Assembly: GCF_024139115.2 (NCBI RefSeq)
Contig: NC_085139.1
Span: forward strand, 107,795,935-107,859,934
Direction: 5' to 3'
From: Armigeres subalbatus
Taxonomy: Eukaryota; Arthropoda; Insecta; Diptera; Culicidae
DNA length: 64,000 bases
In this document: in pieces, positions 38,847-50,749 of the stretch
Numbering within the stretch: position 1 is the first letter of the stretch
Layout of the letters: each line of letters begins with the position of its first letter
Translations under genes and position numbers: made by a program
Notes under the pieces: model-generated
The model's database searches: none
What the model saw: the letters and a program-made list of their open reading frames with translations, nothing else
Told to the model about the DNA's origin: nothing

Positions 38847-39085
38847 CAGTATCCCCCCGCTTATCCGGACCTCGCTAGTCCGACGACTCGTTAGTCCGGA
38901 TCTCGCTAATTCGGAATTTTCCGGATTAAAAAGTATCAACACCCATTTAAACACATTATGCTGTCAGTTTTCAAATTTGTGCTGTGATTTTGTGTTGGTT
39001 CATTTGTATGGATTTGACAGTCGGATTAACGAGAGAAACCCCGATAGTCCGGCCATACATTTGTCGGATCAGCGGGGGTATACTG
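38847..39085. mobile_element. Tigger/pogo-like MITE with TA duplication
   Basis: It starts CAGTATCCCCCCGCTTATCC and ends with the complement of CAGTATACCCCCGCTGATCC, flanked by TA on both sides. Termini match the Tigger type (CAGTA...CTTATCCGGAC). At 239 bp it is non-autonomous. Confidence 0.8.
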
Positions 39086-39439
39086 TATTGAGTTACAAGT
39101 TGTGTAACATAATTATGTTGATAATTAAAACATTTTTTTTTAAATATAATAGCCAAAGAATGATATAAAATGATTTAATTGACACCTAGCCGGTGATGTT
39201 TGGAATCAAGATTTACATTTTCCAAATTTTGCACTCATCCTGAATGTTTAACTCATGTGAATTATCATGTGATTTTTTTTTATTTGTGCAGGATTTTTGA
39301 AACATGTTGCAAAGATTTTGATGGTAAATTAAAATCACACGATCAAAAACACGAGTGAAAAAAAAATCGGGTGAAAAAAGAATCTTGTGTAATTAAAATA
39401 ATGAAGAAATTAAAAAAACAAATTACTTGGTTTTAAACT

Positions 39440-40855
39440 ATGTTGAAACTTTCAAACTCAGTCAAGCATCTTGGAGTTGTACTTGACAGTGAGCTGAATT
39501 GGAACTGACATCTTGAGGAAGCATTGAGTAAGACTACAAATGCTTTATGGATAAGTGAGGCGATATTCGGCAAAAAGTGGGGACTAAAGCCAAAAATGAT
39601 TCAATGGATTTATACGGCGATTGTGAAACCCAGAATTTCATATGCCGCGTTAATATGGCGGCCAAAATCAAAAGAAAGGATGGTTCAGAAAAGTTGGAAA
39701 AACTTCAAAGACTGACTACTCTTTCAATAACTGGTGCAATGAGAAGCACGCCGAATAAAGCGCTAGACACTTCGCTCCACGTGCTACCATTGGATCAATT
39801 TATTCAGTTAAAAGCAGAGAAGGGTGCTTTAAAGATCAAAAGAGATTCAAACCTCTTCGAAGGTGACCTAAAAGGACATCTTAGTATTCTAAACAAAATA
39901 ATTATGAACTCCCTTATCTCCAATAATGATGACTGGATGAGGAGAAGATACAATTTTTATCATTGTTTTGATGTAATTAATCTTGAGCGAAATACATGGG
40001 CAAACGGTGGACCAAATCTTCGCTGAGGATCAATTGTATTTTACACCGATGGTTCAAAGCTGAACAATAAAGTTGGAGCAGGCGTGACTGGCCCAGGGAT
40101 AAATATTTCGATTCCCATGGACAAATGGCCAACTATTTTCCAAGCTGAAGTTCGGGCTATTCTTGAATGCTCTAATTTATGCTTACGCAGAAATTATAGG
40201 CATTCAAATATTTGCATAATGTCTGACAGTCAAGCAGCATTGAATGCTTTGAAATCAGCAACATGCAGATCTAAACTCGTTTGGGAATGTGTTCAGTCAC
40301 TCCAAACCTTGGGTAGTCGTAACAAAGTGAACCTGTATTGGGTTCCTGGTCATTGTGGCATTGAAGGCAATGAACAAGCTGATATGCTGGCCAGACTTGG
40401 TTCATCTCGACAATTCATAGGTCCCGAACCATTTTGTGGTGTATCTGCGTGTTCTCTTCGAATGGAACTCAAATCTTGGGAACATTCTAAAATAGAGGAC
40501 ATCTGGAAAAACACCTTGAATGCGATTCAGTCTAAACGTTCCATCACACCAAACGTATTTATCACTCGCAAAATTTTAGATCTTTCGAAAAAAGATCATA
40601 ACACATACACAGGCTCTATAACAGGCCATTGCCCGAACTTGAAGCTGTTAGGAAAACTTCAAGATTATGTCGTTTCTGCGGCATGCATGCAGAAGACTCG
40701 GAGCATCTGTTATGCCATTGTCCGGCAATTTTTAGAAAGAGATTACAGTTCTTCAACAAGGGGCTGATAGAACCCTCAGAAGTTTGGGGATCAAGTCCCA
40801 ATATGATGATTACAGTGATTAAAATACCCAACAAGGAAAAAGAAAAAAAAATTTA
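39440..40855 (+). pseudogene. LINE 3' part with RNase H and zinc knuckle (I-like)
   Basis: The order is the end of the RT domain (HLGVVLDSELNW, then KPRISYAALIWRPK), a thumb region (LEKLQRLTTLSITGAMRSTP), an RNase H domain (FYTDGSKL with the first Asp, FQAEVRAI with Glu, SDSQAALNAL with Asp, HCGIEGNEQAD), and a C-terminal CCHC-like knuckle (CRFCGMHAEDSEHLLCHC). Frameshifts near 39690 and 40640 and an in-frame stop at 40024 make it dead. RNase H in this position fits the I or a related clade. It lies inside the 3.2 kb DNA element. Confidence 0.8.
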
Positions 40856-41960
40856 AATGAAGTTTTTTGAAATCCAGAAATTCTAATAAACTTTAATTTC
40901 TAAATGGCAGAATATTTTTAGAAAAATGTGATATTTCTGAAATAATTTCAATCAAAAATTTTTAATTTTTTCTGGCTTGTGTCAGAATTACTTTTGACAT
41001 AACTTGGTCTATAATTTTTTACGCGGCTTATCTCGGAGCGTCGCAAGACGGATTTAATAATAATAAATGAATTTAACAGTCATACTGTACTTACTGTTAC
41101 GACGCCCTTATCGCTCATTATTGACGTTGAGAAACATCAAACATCATTGTCATGTGACAAAACTGAGGCCTATCTTTGTCACTGGAGGGTATTGACGCTC
41201 ACCAACAGACGTGGTTCTGGTTCCAATACTCCACATGAATCGAAAAAAGCCTCACGAATTTCACAAGACACTTGGAACTTCTTTGGTGCATATTTCCCAA
41301 ATTTATTATATTGGTACCAGATTCACATTTGGTTTGATTGATAATAATAGAAATACAAAGTACAAATGATTTTTATTAACTTTTACCACTTTTCTACCCC
41401 AGACAATGCAAAAATAGTGACTTTAGTGACCATTTTCCGAAAAATAGTGACTTTAGTGACTTTTGGATGTAAATAGTGACTTTTTAGTGACCTGACTCAA
41501 AATAGTGACCAAGTCACTAAAAAGTGACTCGCTACCAGGCCTGCAAGACAACCACGCGTTTGAACATTCTTCTTTTCTCCGTCCATCTCTTTGGGCGTTG
41601 GTTCGCTCGAGTAGAACCGACGATAATCGCGCGTAGCTATAAGGGCCGAGCATTGGACAGAGGGAATCCAGTTTGGCGCAGAACTGCTATAGTCAACGGT
41701 CGTTAGATCGTCACATATGTAGCTGGGTTGAAATACAAAATGGGTCGATGGAGTAGCGGTATGCGTGTGCAGATTCAGATTACATCTCAGGTAAACAGTT
41801 CTTCAATTCAATAACAGCACGTTTCTGCAGGATTCTGGTCTATCTTCAAATTACTAGTCAGATGAGAACGACGCTTTCATAAACCTCATTAAATGAAACA
41901 AGTCTCTACAGATTTTAGGAAATTGGAAGGATCGCTCATGATCTATGATCATTTTTTGTA

Positions 41961-43249
41961 AGGTACACTGGGGGAAGTGGAAAAGGAGAAATCGATAGTG
42001 CATGTTTGAATTAGTGTAAAACCAGTTTAAATGATTTAAATGCGTTCAATCAAAATGGGCTATCAAAAACAGTCAATTTTGCACCAACTGTGCGGTACTT
42101 CATACCATTTTGGTCGCTTGAAATTTATGGAAATAGATTTTAAAATTAGGAGTGCTTTTTCCACTTTCCCTAGTAGGATGGGGTAAGTGGAAAACCCATG
42201 TTGCCTTGACCTTCAATAGTGATGAGTAGTTACATATAACTAAAATCAATACGATAATAACTCTGAGTATCTTTTGTGGAATAATTTCATTACCTCAACG
42301 GACTAGATCCTCAAGGAATTTTCGTAATAGCTAGAGGAGGGCTGGTTTTGCCTTCTCGGACACTAAGTGTACATAAAGTCTATATGCTCGCCCAAAAGAT
42401 GAACATTTTAAAGGAAAAATGGGACTTACAGGGTTATAAACTAATCAACTTAGTTTAACGAATTGAGATGATGTCTGTATGTGCGTATTTGTATGTATGT
42501 GTGTTCGCAAAGCACGTACAAAATTATCAGCTATTCTTAAGCACTTGTCCTTAACCGATTTGTTCGCAAAAAATTGCATTCAACGGCGAAACTTGTTAGG
42601 AATAAAATTAATGTGAATTATACAATATATTTACCTATCAGTGCTATTTTTAACTTTCTTATATATTTTTCATATGGAAAACATGTGAAAGGCATCAGTA
42701 CCGATAGGTGGCTTAATCAGGCATTTTCTCATTTATATGAGTCCAATCACCACTGGAATCACCATGATAACAAAGAAGGAACATATTAAGATTCACAGCT
42801 ATCGAAATAAACCCTGGAAGGAAGAAAAAAATTGCGTAATTAGAACATTATCCACTTCCCCCGCAGTGTTTGATACCTAAGGTAAGTGTAAAATCTTTGA
42901 ATTATTTGCTTTCTTGGTACAAACCACTACCAATTGAATGGGATTAGTTTAATTGTATTGTAATGGTCACCTGTGATATAAATTCACTTGAAAAAAGAAC
43001 AATTGGTGCAAATAAGAATTAATTTTATGAATGCAAATATCAATTTTTCGCGAAATCTAAAATTACAGTTCAAGCGTTAACCGTGTTAGTGTATGTGTTA
43101 TACAAATTTCAACATAGTATTAGTGTGAGCATCAAAGTATAACATTGCATGATGCTATGGTGTGGTGAAAACTGTAAAGTATGTACAATTCCAATTTTTC
43201 GAGTCGATTTTTACACTTACCCCATTTTTCCACTTCCCCCAGTGTACCT
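41961..43249. mobile_element. 1.29 kb DNA element with TA duplication, no coding
   Basis: Termini are AGGTACACTGGGGGAAGTGG and its complement, flanked by TA on each side. GGGGTAAGTGGAAAA-type motifs recur inside (about 42180 and, inverted, 42850). The TA duplication suggests the Tc1/mariner superfamily; no transposase is visible. Confidence 0.7.
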
Positions 43250-44040
43250 TATATAACTACAGTTGACACGAGGTTCTAAAACTATATTTGATTCAAAATT
43301 AACTTTTTTGAAGGGACACAACAAAATGTTTTTCTCTAATAAATGACAATAAATAGGAAACTGATCCAGTATATAGTGCCAACAACGAAGAAAGAAATCG
43401 ATAGGAATTCTTGACAGCCCATTATGTTTTCGACAGAAATTTTGGGCGCCTGAAAATATTCCTTTAAAACGGCAATGTTCAGTTTTAAACCAAGAATGTA
43501 GCTGAACATTTAATCTGAGTTTGACTGAATAGTTTACAGCGTGTGGAGGATAGTATCGAGTAGAGGCCTTGATAAGAGAAACGCGGATTGACATGTGCCG
43601 CCAATCGAACCGTCAAAAAACAGCAGCCAATCGAGCAAGAGACCTGTCAAGCAGCCAAAACATCGGCACAAATACTGAAAACGGCTCAATTCGAGTTAAT
43701 ACCGTTTATGAATGAACAAATTTTGAATGCATTTTACATTTGTTATGCAAATCAATGATAGATTATGAAATGCAATTGCTTTGTTTATTGGACTGCAATG
43801 TCAAGTGATATGAACACATTAAATAGTGACATGTAAAATTTTACCTGGATAAACCATTTCTTCCTTTTCATGTGTTGTTCTTTAATGAAGAAGATTGGCT
43901 GCAGTGTTGGCAGAGTTACATTTTCTATCCGCGTTTCTCTTATCGAGGTCTCTAGTATCGAGGATACTATGGGATAATAAATTCCAATCATTTGATATAC
44001 GTTACTGTAACTAGCAGGGTTTGCAAAAATCGCTATAAAT
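43250..44040. other. Non-coding stretch with repeat fragments
   Basis: No gene. 43550-43595 and 43920-43960 carry inverted copies of ATCCGCGTTTCTCTTATC, a motif also found in the SINE tail at 5030. These are old repeat fragments. Confidence 0.45.
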
Positions 44041-44400
44041 CTTTTTCTTCTCCATTGGCATTACATCCCCCGTTGGGATATATCCGACTCGCAGCTTAGT
44101 GTTCATTTCCACAGTTATTAACTGCGAGGTTTCTAAGCAAAGTTACCATTCTGGCATTCGTATATCATGAGGCTAACACACACTATGATAATTTTATACC
44201 CAAGGAAGTCGAGCCAATTTCCATACCGAAAAATGCCTAGATCGGCACCGGGAATCGAACGCAGCCACCCTCAGCATGGTTTTTTTTTGTGTCTTTATTA
44301 GAGAGGCTTTCAGCCCTAGGCTGGCTCACCTCAGAACACCCGCAGCATGGTTTTGCTTTGTAGTCGCGCATCTTACCGCACGGCTAAGGACAACCTCTCT
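44040..44400 (-). mobile_element. tRNA-derived SINE with a tiny insert in its head
   Basis: The minus strand reads TTAGCCGTGCGGTAAGATGC (A box) and GTTCGATTCCCGGTGCC (B box), a Feilai-like head. It runs to a TTCTTTTTC-type end near 44040. Between the boxes about 60 bp are inserted (about 44283-44343), flanked by copies of CAGCATGGTTTT. The insert carries AGGCTTTCAGCCCTAGGCTGG and a T-run. Confidence 0.7.
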
Positions 44401-44551
44401 ATCAATCATTGATCGTAATTCTTATTCATTCTCACGAACAGGTGATGCTCGCATTGTAACGGAATCTGTAACATTCAGATTTTCGTCGAAAAATCGTTTT
44501 ATGGAAAAGAAAAAAATATGTGATGAGTGAGAAACATTTTTCGCACACTTC

Positions 44552-45804
44552 CAATGCCGCAAAAAAAATTGATTTGCTCTTTTTCTCACTTATTTCATCT
44601 TTTCCGTGCTATCTCTAATGCCAACAAGGAACAAACAACCTAATTCCTGTAATCAGTTGATGTGGTGATGTGATTAGATTGAGCAACCTAAGGCCATTTT
44701 TGTTGGTGTTCTAGATTCGAATCCCGTGGCGGTCATACCACTTTTGTAAGGGAAGATCCATTAATTACGTAACGCAAAAAAAATGGCATTTTCGACCCCC
44801 CCTCCCCCCTATGTCACACTTTTTGTATGAAACATCTGAAATTTTTGTATGGATTGTCACACTTCGCTCAACCCCCCTCCCCCCTCTAAGCGTTACGTTT
44901 TTTATGTACGCTCCCTAATTGCTTACCGAAAATTTTCGCGAAAAATTTGTAAGGCATAAAAATTAAAAAGAATTTCATCAAGCATGTACGAGTATGTCAA
45001 GTATGTAAGGACAGATGTTTTTCACCACAAACTGAATATACGAACAACAATAAAAGAGACCTCTTCGAATCGTACTTTTCGTTCCGGTGATACGAAAACG
45101 AGCGATTTACAGGCTGAAGAAGGATTTTCACCAGACATTGCAATATCATCTGAGCACAGGATATCATCTTTGCTTGTGCAAAGATATTATCCCTAATCAA
45201 AGAGCACTCTGGAAAGATATTATCATTTGAGCATTTAATGATGATCCTGATATCCAGCGTGGTTCGGGGTTTGTTCACGTTGCGAGGGCGTTGCTACAAC
45301 AAAAGCAGTGAAAACACTTTTCTCCATGGCGAATATTGCATTTTGTTTACTGAGCAGATAGATAACTAAGATCGATATCCCAGCATATCATCAGTATCTT
45401 TGCTCAAAAGATCGAATGATGGGATAAATTGCAATGCCTGTTTCACTCTGTGAGGAGATTAGGAGAAACATCTTTCATTCGCTACTTTTATCTCTAGAAC
45501 AAGCCTGAAAGATAAACGAAAATCGTGCCTACTTGATGAAATTCTTTTTTCGTTTCATCATTCTTACGGCTCAGCCATTTTTCGCGAAAATTTTCAGTGT
45601 GCATTTATAAAAAAATAGGAATGCAACGCGATTCGAACCCAGCACACCAAAAAATGGCACTAGGTTGCGCTAACTCTAGCCACACCACCACATCAACTAT
45701 TATTGGGGATATGTTATTTATTCCATAAAAGCTACTCTTGTTTGTATTGGCACGAACAGGATGAAAGAAGTAAGAAAACGAGCAAATCAACTTTCGCGGC
45801 ACTG
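44552..45804. mobile_element. Foldback element with tRNA-like sequence in both arms
   Basis: 44552-44985 and 45527-45804 are inverted copies; the left arm is longer because a MITE (44750-44915) sits in it. Shared blocks are GATTTGCTC, GTTGATGTGGTGxTGTG, TTCGAATC and GAAAATTTTCGCGAAAAAT. The arms include an A-box-like TGGCTAGAGTTAGCG and a B-box GGTTCGAATC, so it could also be two SINE copies inserted head to head. Confidence 0.65.
44750..44915. mobile_element. MITE with ATTACGTAACGC termini, copy 2
   Basis: Begins GGGAAGATCCATTAATTACG and ends with AAGCGTTACG and CGCTCCC. Two C-rich blocks (CCCCCCTCCCCCC) correspond to the G-rich blocks of copy 1 at 8644-8806. Confidence 0.75.
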
Positions 45805-45886
45805 ACAGTGAGGGAGAAATAGTGATCTCTCATTACAACGGTTCTCAACCTGGGGTACACGTTTCCCTAGGGGTACCTTCGCCGGC

Positions 45887-46225
45887 GAAGCCTCCTTTCA
45901 AGAGGACTTGGAAGCCTCCTTTCAAGAGGACTTGGAAGCCTCCTTTCAAGAGATTCGAAAGCCTCCTTTCAAGAGGCTCGGAAGCCTCCTTTCAAGAGGC
46001 TCGGAAGCCTCCTTTCAAGAGGCTCGGAAGCCTCCTTTCAAGAGGTTCGAAAGCCTCCTTTCAAGAGGCTCGGAAGCCTCCTTTCAAGAGGCTCGGAAGC
46101 CTCCTTTCAAGAGGCTCGGGAGCCTCCTTTCAAGAGGCTCGGAAGTCTCCCTTCAACAGGCTCGAAAGCCTCTTCAAGATTCTCAGAAGCATCCTTTCGA
46201 GAGGGTTGGGAGCCTCCTTTCAAGG
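45887..46225. repeat. 23-nt minisatellite, about 15 copies (inverted relative to 24-27 kb)
   Basis: The unit is GGAAGCCTCCTTTCAAGAGG plus CTC, the reverse complement of the giant array's unit apart from one or two bases. Copies diverge toward the right edge. Confidence 0.9.
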
Positions 46226-46498
46226 GGCTCGAAAGCGTCATTTCAACTGAATAGAAACCATGTGAATAATGGAGAGCCATATATCCCTTTAGTTTTCAGG
46301 TCCGTTTCTCATATACACCCAGTTTTTTTTTTACGCGATTGGAATTTCTTAATTTCTCGGTTAACCTGAACTTTCACAGCTTTTAAAATACCCCCTGAAT
46401 TTTCTTTGATTTTTTGTGAATTTTTTCATGGGGCTAACTCATTGCTTCATTGACGCTAAAGGTCTTAAACGACCAAAACCAAACCGTGTAAAAAAAAG

Positions 46499-46920
46499 CC
46501 CAGATTTATCCACCTAGCGTTGGTGGTGCCTTTCTCGCATTTAGTTAAGACACCAACCTTATATGGTCCGATTTACCATTTTCTTCATAACTTTAAAACG
46601 CAATGACCGATCGTTATAAAATTCAATAGTGATCAACAAGGCTTTGTCCCCTGTCGAATGAAATTTGTTGCGAGAAAATCGGTTAAGGATTACTATACGA
46701 AAAGTTGCCTAATGTTTTTTATAGCTTTTGTGAACACACATACACACACACATACACACATACATACACACGGACAGACAGACATGTGCTCAGCTCGTCG
46801 AGCTGAGTCGATTGGTATATAATACTATGGGTCTCGAAGGCTTCTATAAAAAGTTCGTTTTCGGAGTGAAATGATAGCCTTTCGGTACAACTTAGTTGTA
46901 CGAGAAAGGCAAAAACCTGG
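46499..46920. mobile_element. Dispersed repeat with GCCTTTCTCG inverted ends
   Basis: Starts CCCAGATTTATCCACCTAGC with GTGCCTTTCTCG nearby. It ends TTTCGGTACAACTTAGTTGT, then ACGAGAAAGGCAAAAACC. A CACACATA-rich microsatellite (46736-46790) lies inside. Related copies are at 62247-62495 and, as a fragment, 36195. Confidence 0.65.
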
Positions 46921-47475
46921 GTGTAACTTATCAATTACGCCTATTTTCATTAGGACGATAAAAATAGGGGGTTCCCGCAATTTTTGCAAAAGTTCGAAGG
47001 GGTACCGCTCAAGAACCGCTGTCTCATTAGGCCTTTTTTTCTTTCCCGCAAAATGATTTCTCGGCGAAAATCTGCGTGAGTGAGCATCTACTGCTCGAGA
47101 GATTGAGGGAGCATTACGATCTCTGAAGCCATAGATACAAGTTAATCGCACTTGTATACAGGTACGGAAAAACCGGAATCGGATAGGCAGTCCCCACCGA
47201 GAAGCTATGATAAAACGCCATATTTTATTCGCACGACTGTATACAACTAGTTGAGATGCATCATAAGAACCGGCGCCCTCCACGTCTGGAGATTTTATTA
47301 AGGAATCTATCATGGAGTGTAGCCCTCCGAATCAGCTCATTACCGTAACAGCTTGCGGAAATCGTCTCTCAGGGTATGCTACATATTGTGAGCGCCCACT
47401 GCCGAATTAAATTTGTCCTTACCGAAGAAATATATTTACCACGCCGATGATTATGAAAAGACTGCAATATAGGTA

Positions 47476-47652
47476 CCGTCGTCGAGGTGACAATTGGTTA
47501 AATGGGGTTGAGAATGGGTCACTGTTTCAACTTAATGTATCTGAGGACAAGAAAACTGAATTATGAGAAACCTTTTTGAACAATTTTGTTATCTGACCTC
47601 CAGACTGTCGGTGACGGTCACCCCTCAGACCCATTGTCACCCCCGACGACGG
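47476..47652. mobile_element. 177-bp MITE with TA duplication
   Basis: Starts CCGTCGTCGAGGTGACAATT and ends with the complement of CCGTCGTCGGGGGTGACAAT, flanked by TA on both sides. Confidence 0.75.
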
Positions 47653-47814
47653 TATATTCACATTAATTGTCGATTAAGTCTATGAATCAAATTCAATGGC
47701 TGGTGTTCTACCAACTGCAACTTACATGACGCAAAATTTAAGGTAATCTGACAAGAAATATGTTGTTCTTCAGGAATTAAGGGAATCGCTCTTGCAATCC
47801 CCTGAGGTATACCT

Positions 47815-48150
47815 GAGGCTGAAATTTTGCAAGGGGAATTTCCGTAGGAACTTCGGGCAAATTTCCGAAACATTTTCTGAGAAATTCAGAGGAGAACTTC
47901 CAGACGTTTCTAGGGAAATGCTGATACGACCGGAAATATTCCGAGGGTTTCCGGGGAAATTTTGTGAACAAATTCCGGGAAGAATTTTTCGGAGCAAATT
48001 TCCGAAGAAACTCCGTGGGGAACTTCCAGGGAGAATTTTTAGTGACATTCCCGGAGAGATTTCCCGGAGAAATTATGTTAGTTATCTTTTTGGGAAAATA
48101 ACGTGGGGAATTTTCGGAGAATCTGGAGGGATTTTCTTGAAGAACTCCGG
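47815..48150. repeat. Degenerate GGAANTTCC repeat
   Basis: Irregular units such as GGGGAATTTCCGTAGGAACT and GAATTTTTCGGAGCAAATTT. It is an old, diverged relative of the arrays at 11619 and 32410. A second part follows at 49285-49600, so sequence with a LINE fragment probably inserted between them. Confidence 0.65.
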
Positions 48151-48199
48151 AGGGAGAAAAAACGGGGGATTTTAGGGCGGAATTTCCAGAGATGGTGAT

Positions 48200-48740
48200 G
48201 GTAAAAAAAAGGGGATCTGCATGTGTGCGACAATTGTCTGAGCATCATGTTACTGTGCATTGTTCTCAAAGTTCTGTGTGAAGTTATCCTAAACCGAATA
48301 CATACAGAAGAAGATAAATACAACTCTCCGACGGCAACAAGCAGGAATCCGCTCCGGTAGATCATGTGTGGACCATATTGTACAAAGTTTTTTGTATGGA
48401 ATTCTGCATAACGGAGCTTTATCTAATTCCATCGGGGTAGTCACCTGAGCGAGGCAAGGATGTATTTTATCTTCGCTACTGTTCCTCATCGAAATCGTCG
48501 AGATCATGGTGGGTGCGATTAACCGTGTACCAAACCGAGGGCTGCTCTGACAGCCTATTACTATGGAGCACGACTTCGATTTGACTGGTGATGTTACTCT
48601 ACTAGCGCAACAGGCAACGGCGTTCTAGACATGCAGAGTGAACTGAATGACTTGACCTTTTCTAGGTCACACCATCAACGTCAACAAGACCAAATCGTTG
48701 GTTATGAATTTAAACTTACGGTAGTAGGGCAAGTAGTGGA
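48200..48740 (+). pseudogene. LINE reverse transcriptase fragment
   Basis: Frameshifted plus-strand RT with LKVLCEVILNRI, a TPTATSRNPL-type scrambled copy of RRQQAGFRSGRS, and a later DMQSELNDL and HTINVNKTKSLVM-like end. It resembles the RT at 10320-11125. Many stops are present. Confidence 0.6.
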
Positions 48741-49284
48741 GAAGGTAGAAAGCTTTTAATATCATTCGCTCATTCGCCGAAAAAAAAGAAACTTCGCCCC
48801 AAAACCCAGGATGGTCTATCAATTAGTCGCGATTGAAGGTGTTTTGTATCAGACGCGGATCCGGGTAATCAATTCTGTTTTGTGCAGTCCGAAAGAAAAG
48901 AATGCGCGTTTGCTCGTGTCGAAATGCTTGGTTCTGCTTTATGCGGATGAGTAAATTACTTTGACATTACTTCGTACAAAGTACTTATTTGGCCGCTTAC
49001 AAAGGCGGCTTACTATAGATTACCTTCTCATCTAACCAAGTATCCTTTTCCCATGGCATTCACGGAGATGCAGAGAATTCCTCCGTCTCTTGTACAATGA
49101 GTGTCGAAGTAATATGCCTCTCCTAATCCTCAATTAACTGTGAGGGCGTGGCTGGTATCGTTATTGGTCTTGAATTAATGAAATTCGAAACCATGTACAG
49201 TGATTTGGTGAGCTGTCCATATTTGTTGTTTCTCGTCCAACCACTAGCAACTAAAAAGTGTACAGTCAATCAAGCTAAGAAACT

Positions 49285-49600
49285 CCCGGGGGAATTTCCG
49301 GAAACCCCAATGAATTTTTCGGAGATATTCTAGGGGGAATCTGCGAAAAAAAATCTCTAGGAATATCCGGCTAAAGCTTGGGGTAAATTCCTGAGGAAAT
49401 ATTCGGAGGAATTTTCGGAGGAATATCCGAAAAAATACCAGAAGTAATATGCGGATAAATTAACAGGAGAATATCTAGAGAAATTTTCGAAGGGAAATTT
49501 CGTAGAATCTCCGGAGAAAATATCCGAAGAAATTCGTACACAATTTCTGGAAAAAATCCAGGGCGAATTTTCGAAGGTATTCCGAAGGGAAATTTAAAGA
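49285..49600. repeat. Degenerate GGAANTTCC repeat, second part
   Basis: Units such as GGGGAATTTCCGG and GGAATATCCG are irregularly spaced. It matches the style of 47815-48150. Confidence 0.6.
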
Positions 49601-49886
49601 TTTCAGAAATGGAGATTATAGACCACTACATATGCCTGGATTAAAAATGAATATGTATCTGTCGTTTGAGAGTATCACAACCAAACAAATGAAGCAATCA
49701 ATACAATTAAATTCTTGAATTAAACTCCATTGTTTCAGGTCTTAATTGTTTGCACACCACTACAAATCTATAGATTTTAACCAACTGGCTAATTGTTTGT
49801 ATTTCGAATAAGGTTACATCAAAAGCAATAAGAGTACCTTTTATTTTCCATATAACCGAATTAAATTACATCATCTTAAATAGGAA

Positions 49887-50493
49887 CCCGACTAGAAGAG
49901 CATAACAAAAATTGAACGCAATTTTAACATATTGTGATATTTATAACTTATTTTGATACAATTTTGTTCTCAGTAGCCTTTATCTTTCAAATGTTGTAAC
50001 AGGATTATATCATAATATGATTTGAAAAATGCTTAACACCGAATTGCCCAACAGTAGGCAATTTAAATAGATGTAGCAAAGTCTCCTCGCCATAGATATC
50101 ACAACGCTGATATAATTTGAGAAGGTTGCCTTATTTGTAATGTTGTTATTTAACTTCATGTTCTCGAAAAATATTCTTGTTCAGACAAAAACAAAAAATT
50201 ATGATTGTTGATCACAATCTGGAGACCCATCACGACCTGTTAAATTTTCAACTGCACAGAAACAATATATTTTGTATCTGATTCTGTTATAAATTTCTAA
50301 CAAAATATGTTATTTTTATGATAAAATTGTAACAAAATTTGATAGTTTTCTGTTTCCAGTAGTGTAGTTTTTAATAGAAATTTAGATATTTTAACAACAT
50401 CCTGCACCATGTTTCTAACAAATTTTGTTATAAAATTTTAGTATAACATAATAACATAGGATGATATAATGTTGATATGACCTTCTAGTCGGG
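49887..50493. mobile_element. 607-bp MITE with CCCGACTAGAAG termini
   Basis: Starts CCCGACTAGAAGAGCATAAC and ends with the complement of CCCGACTAGAAGGTCATATC. The interior is AT-rich with many AACAAAATxTGTTA motifs. The target duplication is not clear. Confidence 0.7.
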
Positions 50494-50749
50494 AAGGAAT
50501 AAAGCATCAACTCCTTCGGTTCATTTTACTGACATTTGTGCTCACTGTTTAGACTTAGAAACAAATGATTAAGATTTGTAAAACGAAAATAGGGGGTTTG
50601 TGACGAAGAACTCGAACAGATAAAATCTTTCGCATTTCTTAAACTGCTCCTTCTAAAACTCAATTCGTATTCGATTAGAGAATCGTGACAGTCCCTTACA
50701 ATTTTATTCAGAAACACGCAAAATGTAGGATAGCTTTTTTTTACAATCT

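Larger units (their letters stand above)
38366..41543. mobile_element. DNA element with AGTGAC subterminal repeats and 6-bp duplication
   Basis: Ends are CAGGGATGGTAGCGA and the complement of CAGGCCTGGTAGCGA (13 of 15 match). CAAGAC flanks both sides (38360-38365 and 41544-41549). Both ends carry clusters of AAATAGTGACTTTAGTGACC-like motifs. CAG termini suggest a hAT relative, but six bases is short for hAT. No transposase is seen; most of the interior is taken up by a Tigger-like MITE and a LINE. Confidence 0.75.
45836..47021. mobile_element. hAT-type non-autonomous element carrying the 23-nt repeat
   Basis: TCTCATTA flanks both ends (45828-45835 and 47022-47029), a perfect 8-bp hAT duplication. 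Ends are CAACGGTTCTCAACC and the complement of CAGCGGTTCTTGAGC. Inside lie about 15 units of the 23-nt minisatellite (45887-46225) and a nested repeat (46499-46920). No transposase frame is present. Its right-end blocks are those found at 24063-24120 beside the giant array. Confidence 0.88.

Noticed and set aside
43217..43594. 125-codon minus frame
   Set aside because: It overlaps the end of a DNA element and a SINE-tail fragment, and has no recognisable domain.
46825..47313. 162-codon minus frame
   Set aside because: It crosses the end of a hAT element and its target duplication, so it cannot be an old gene.
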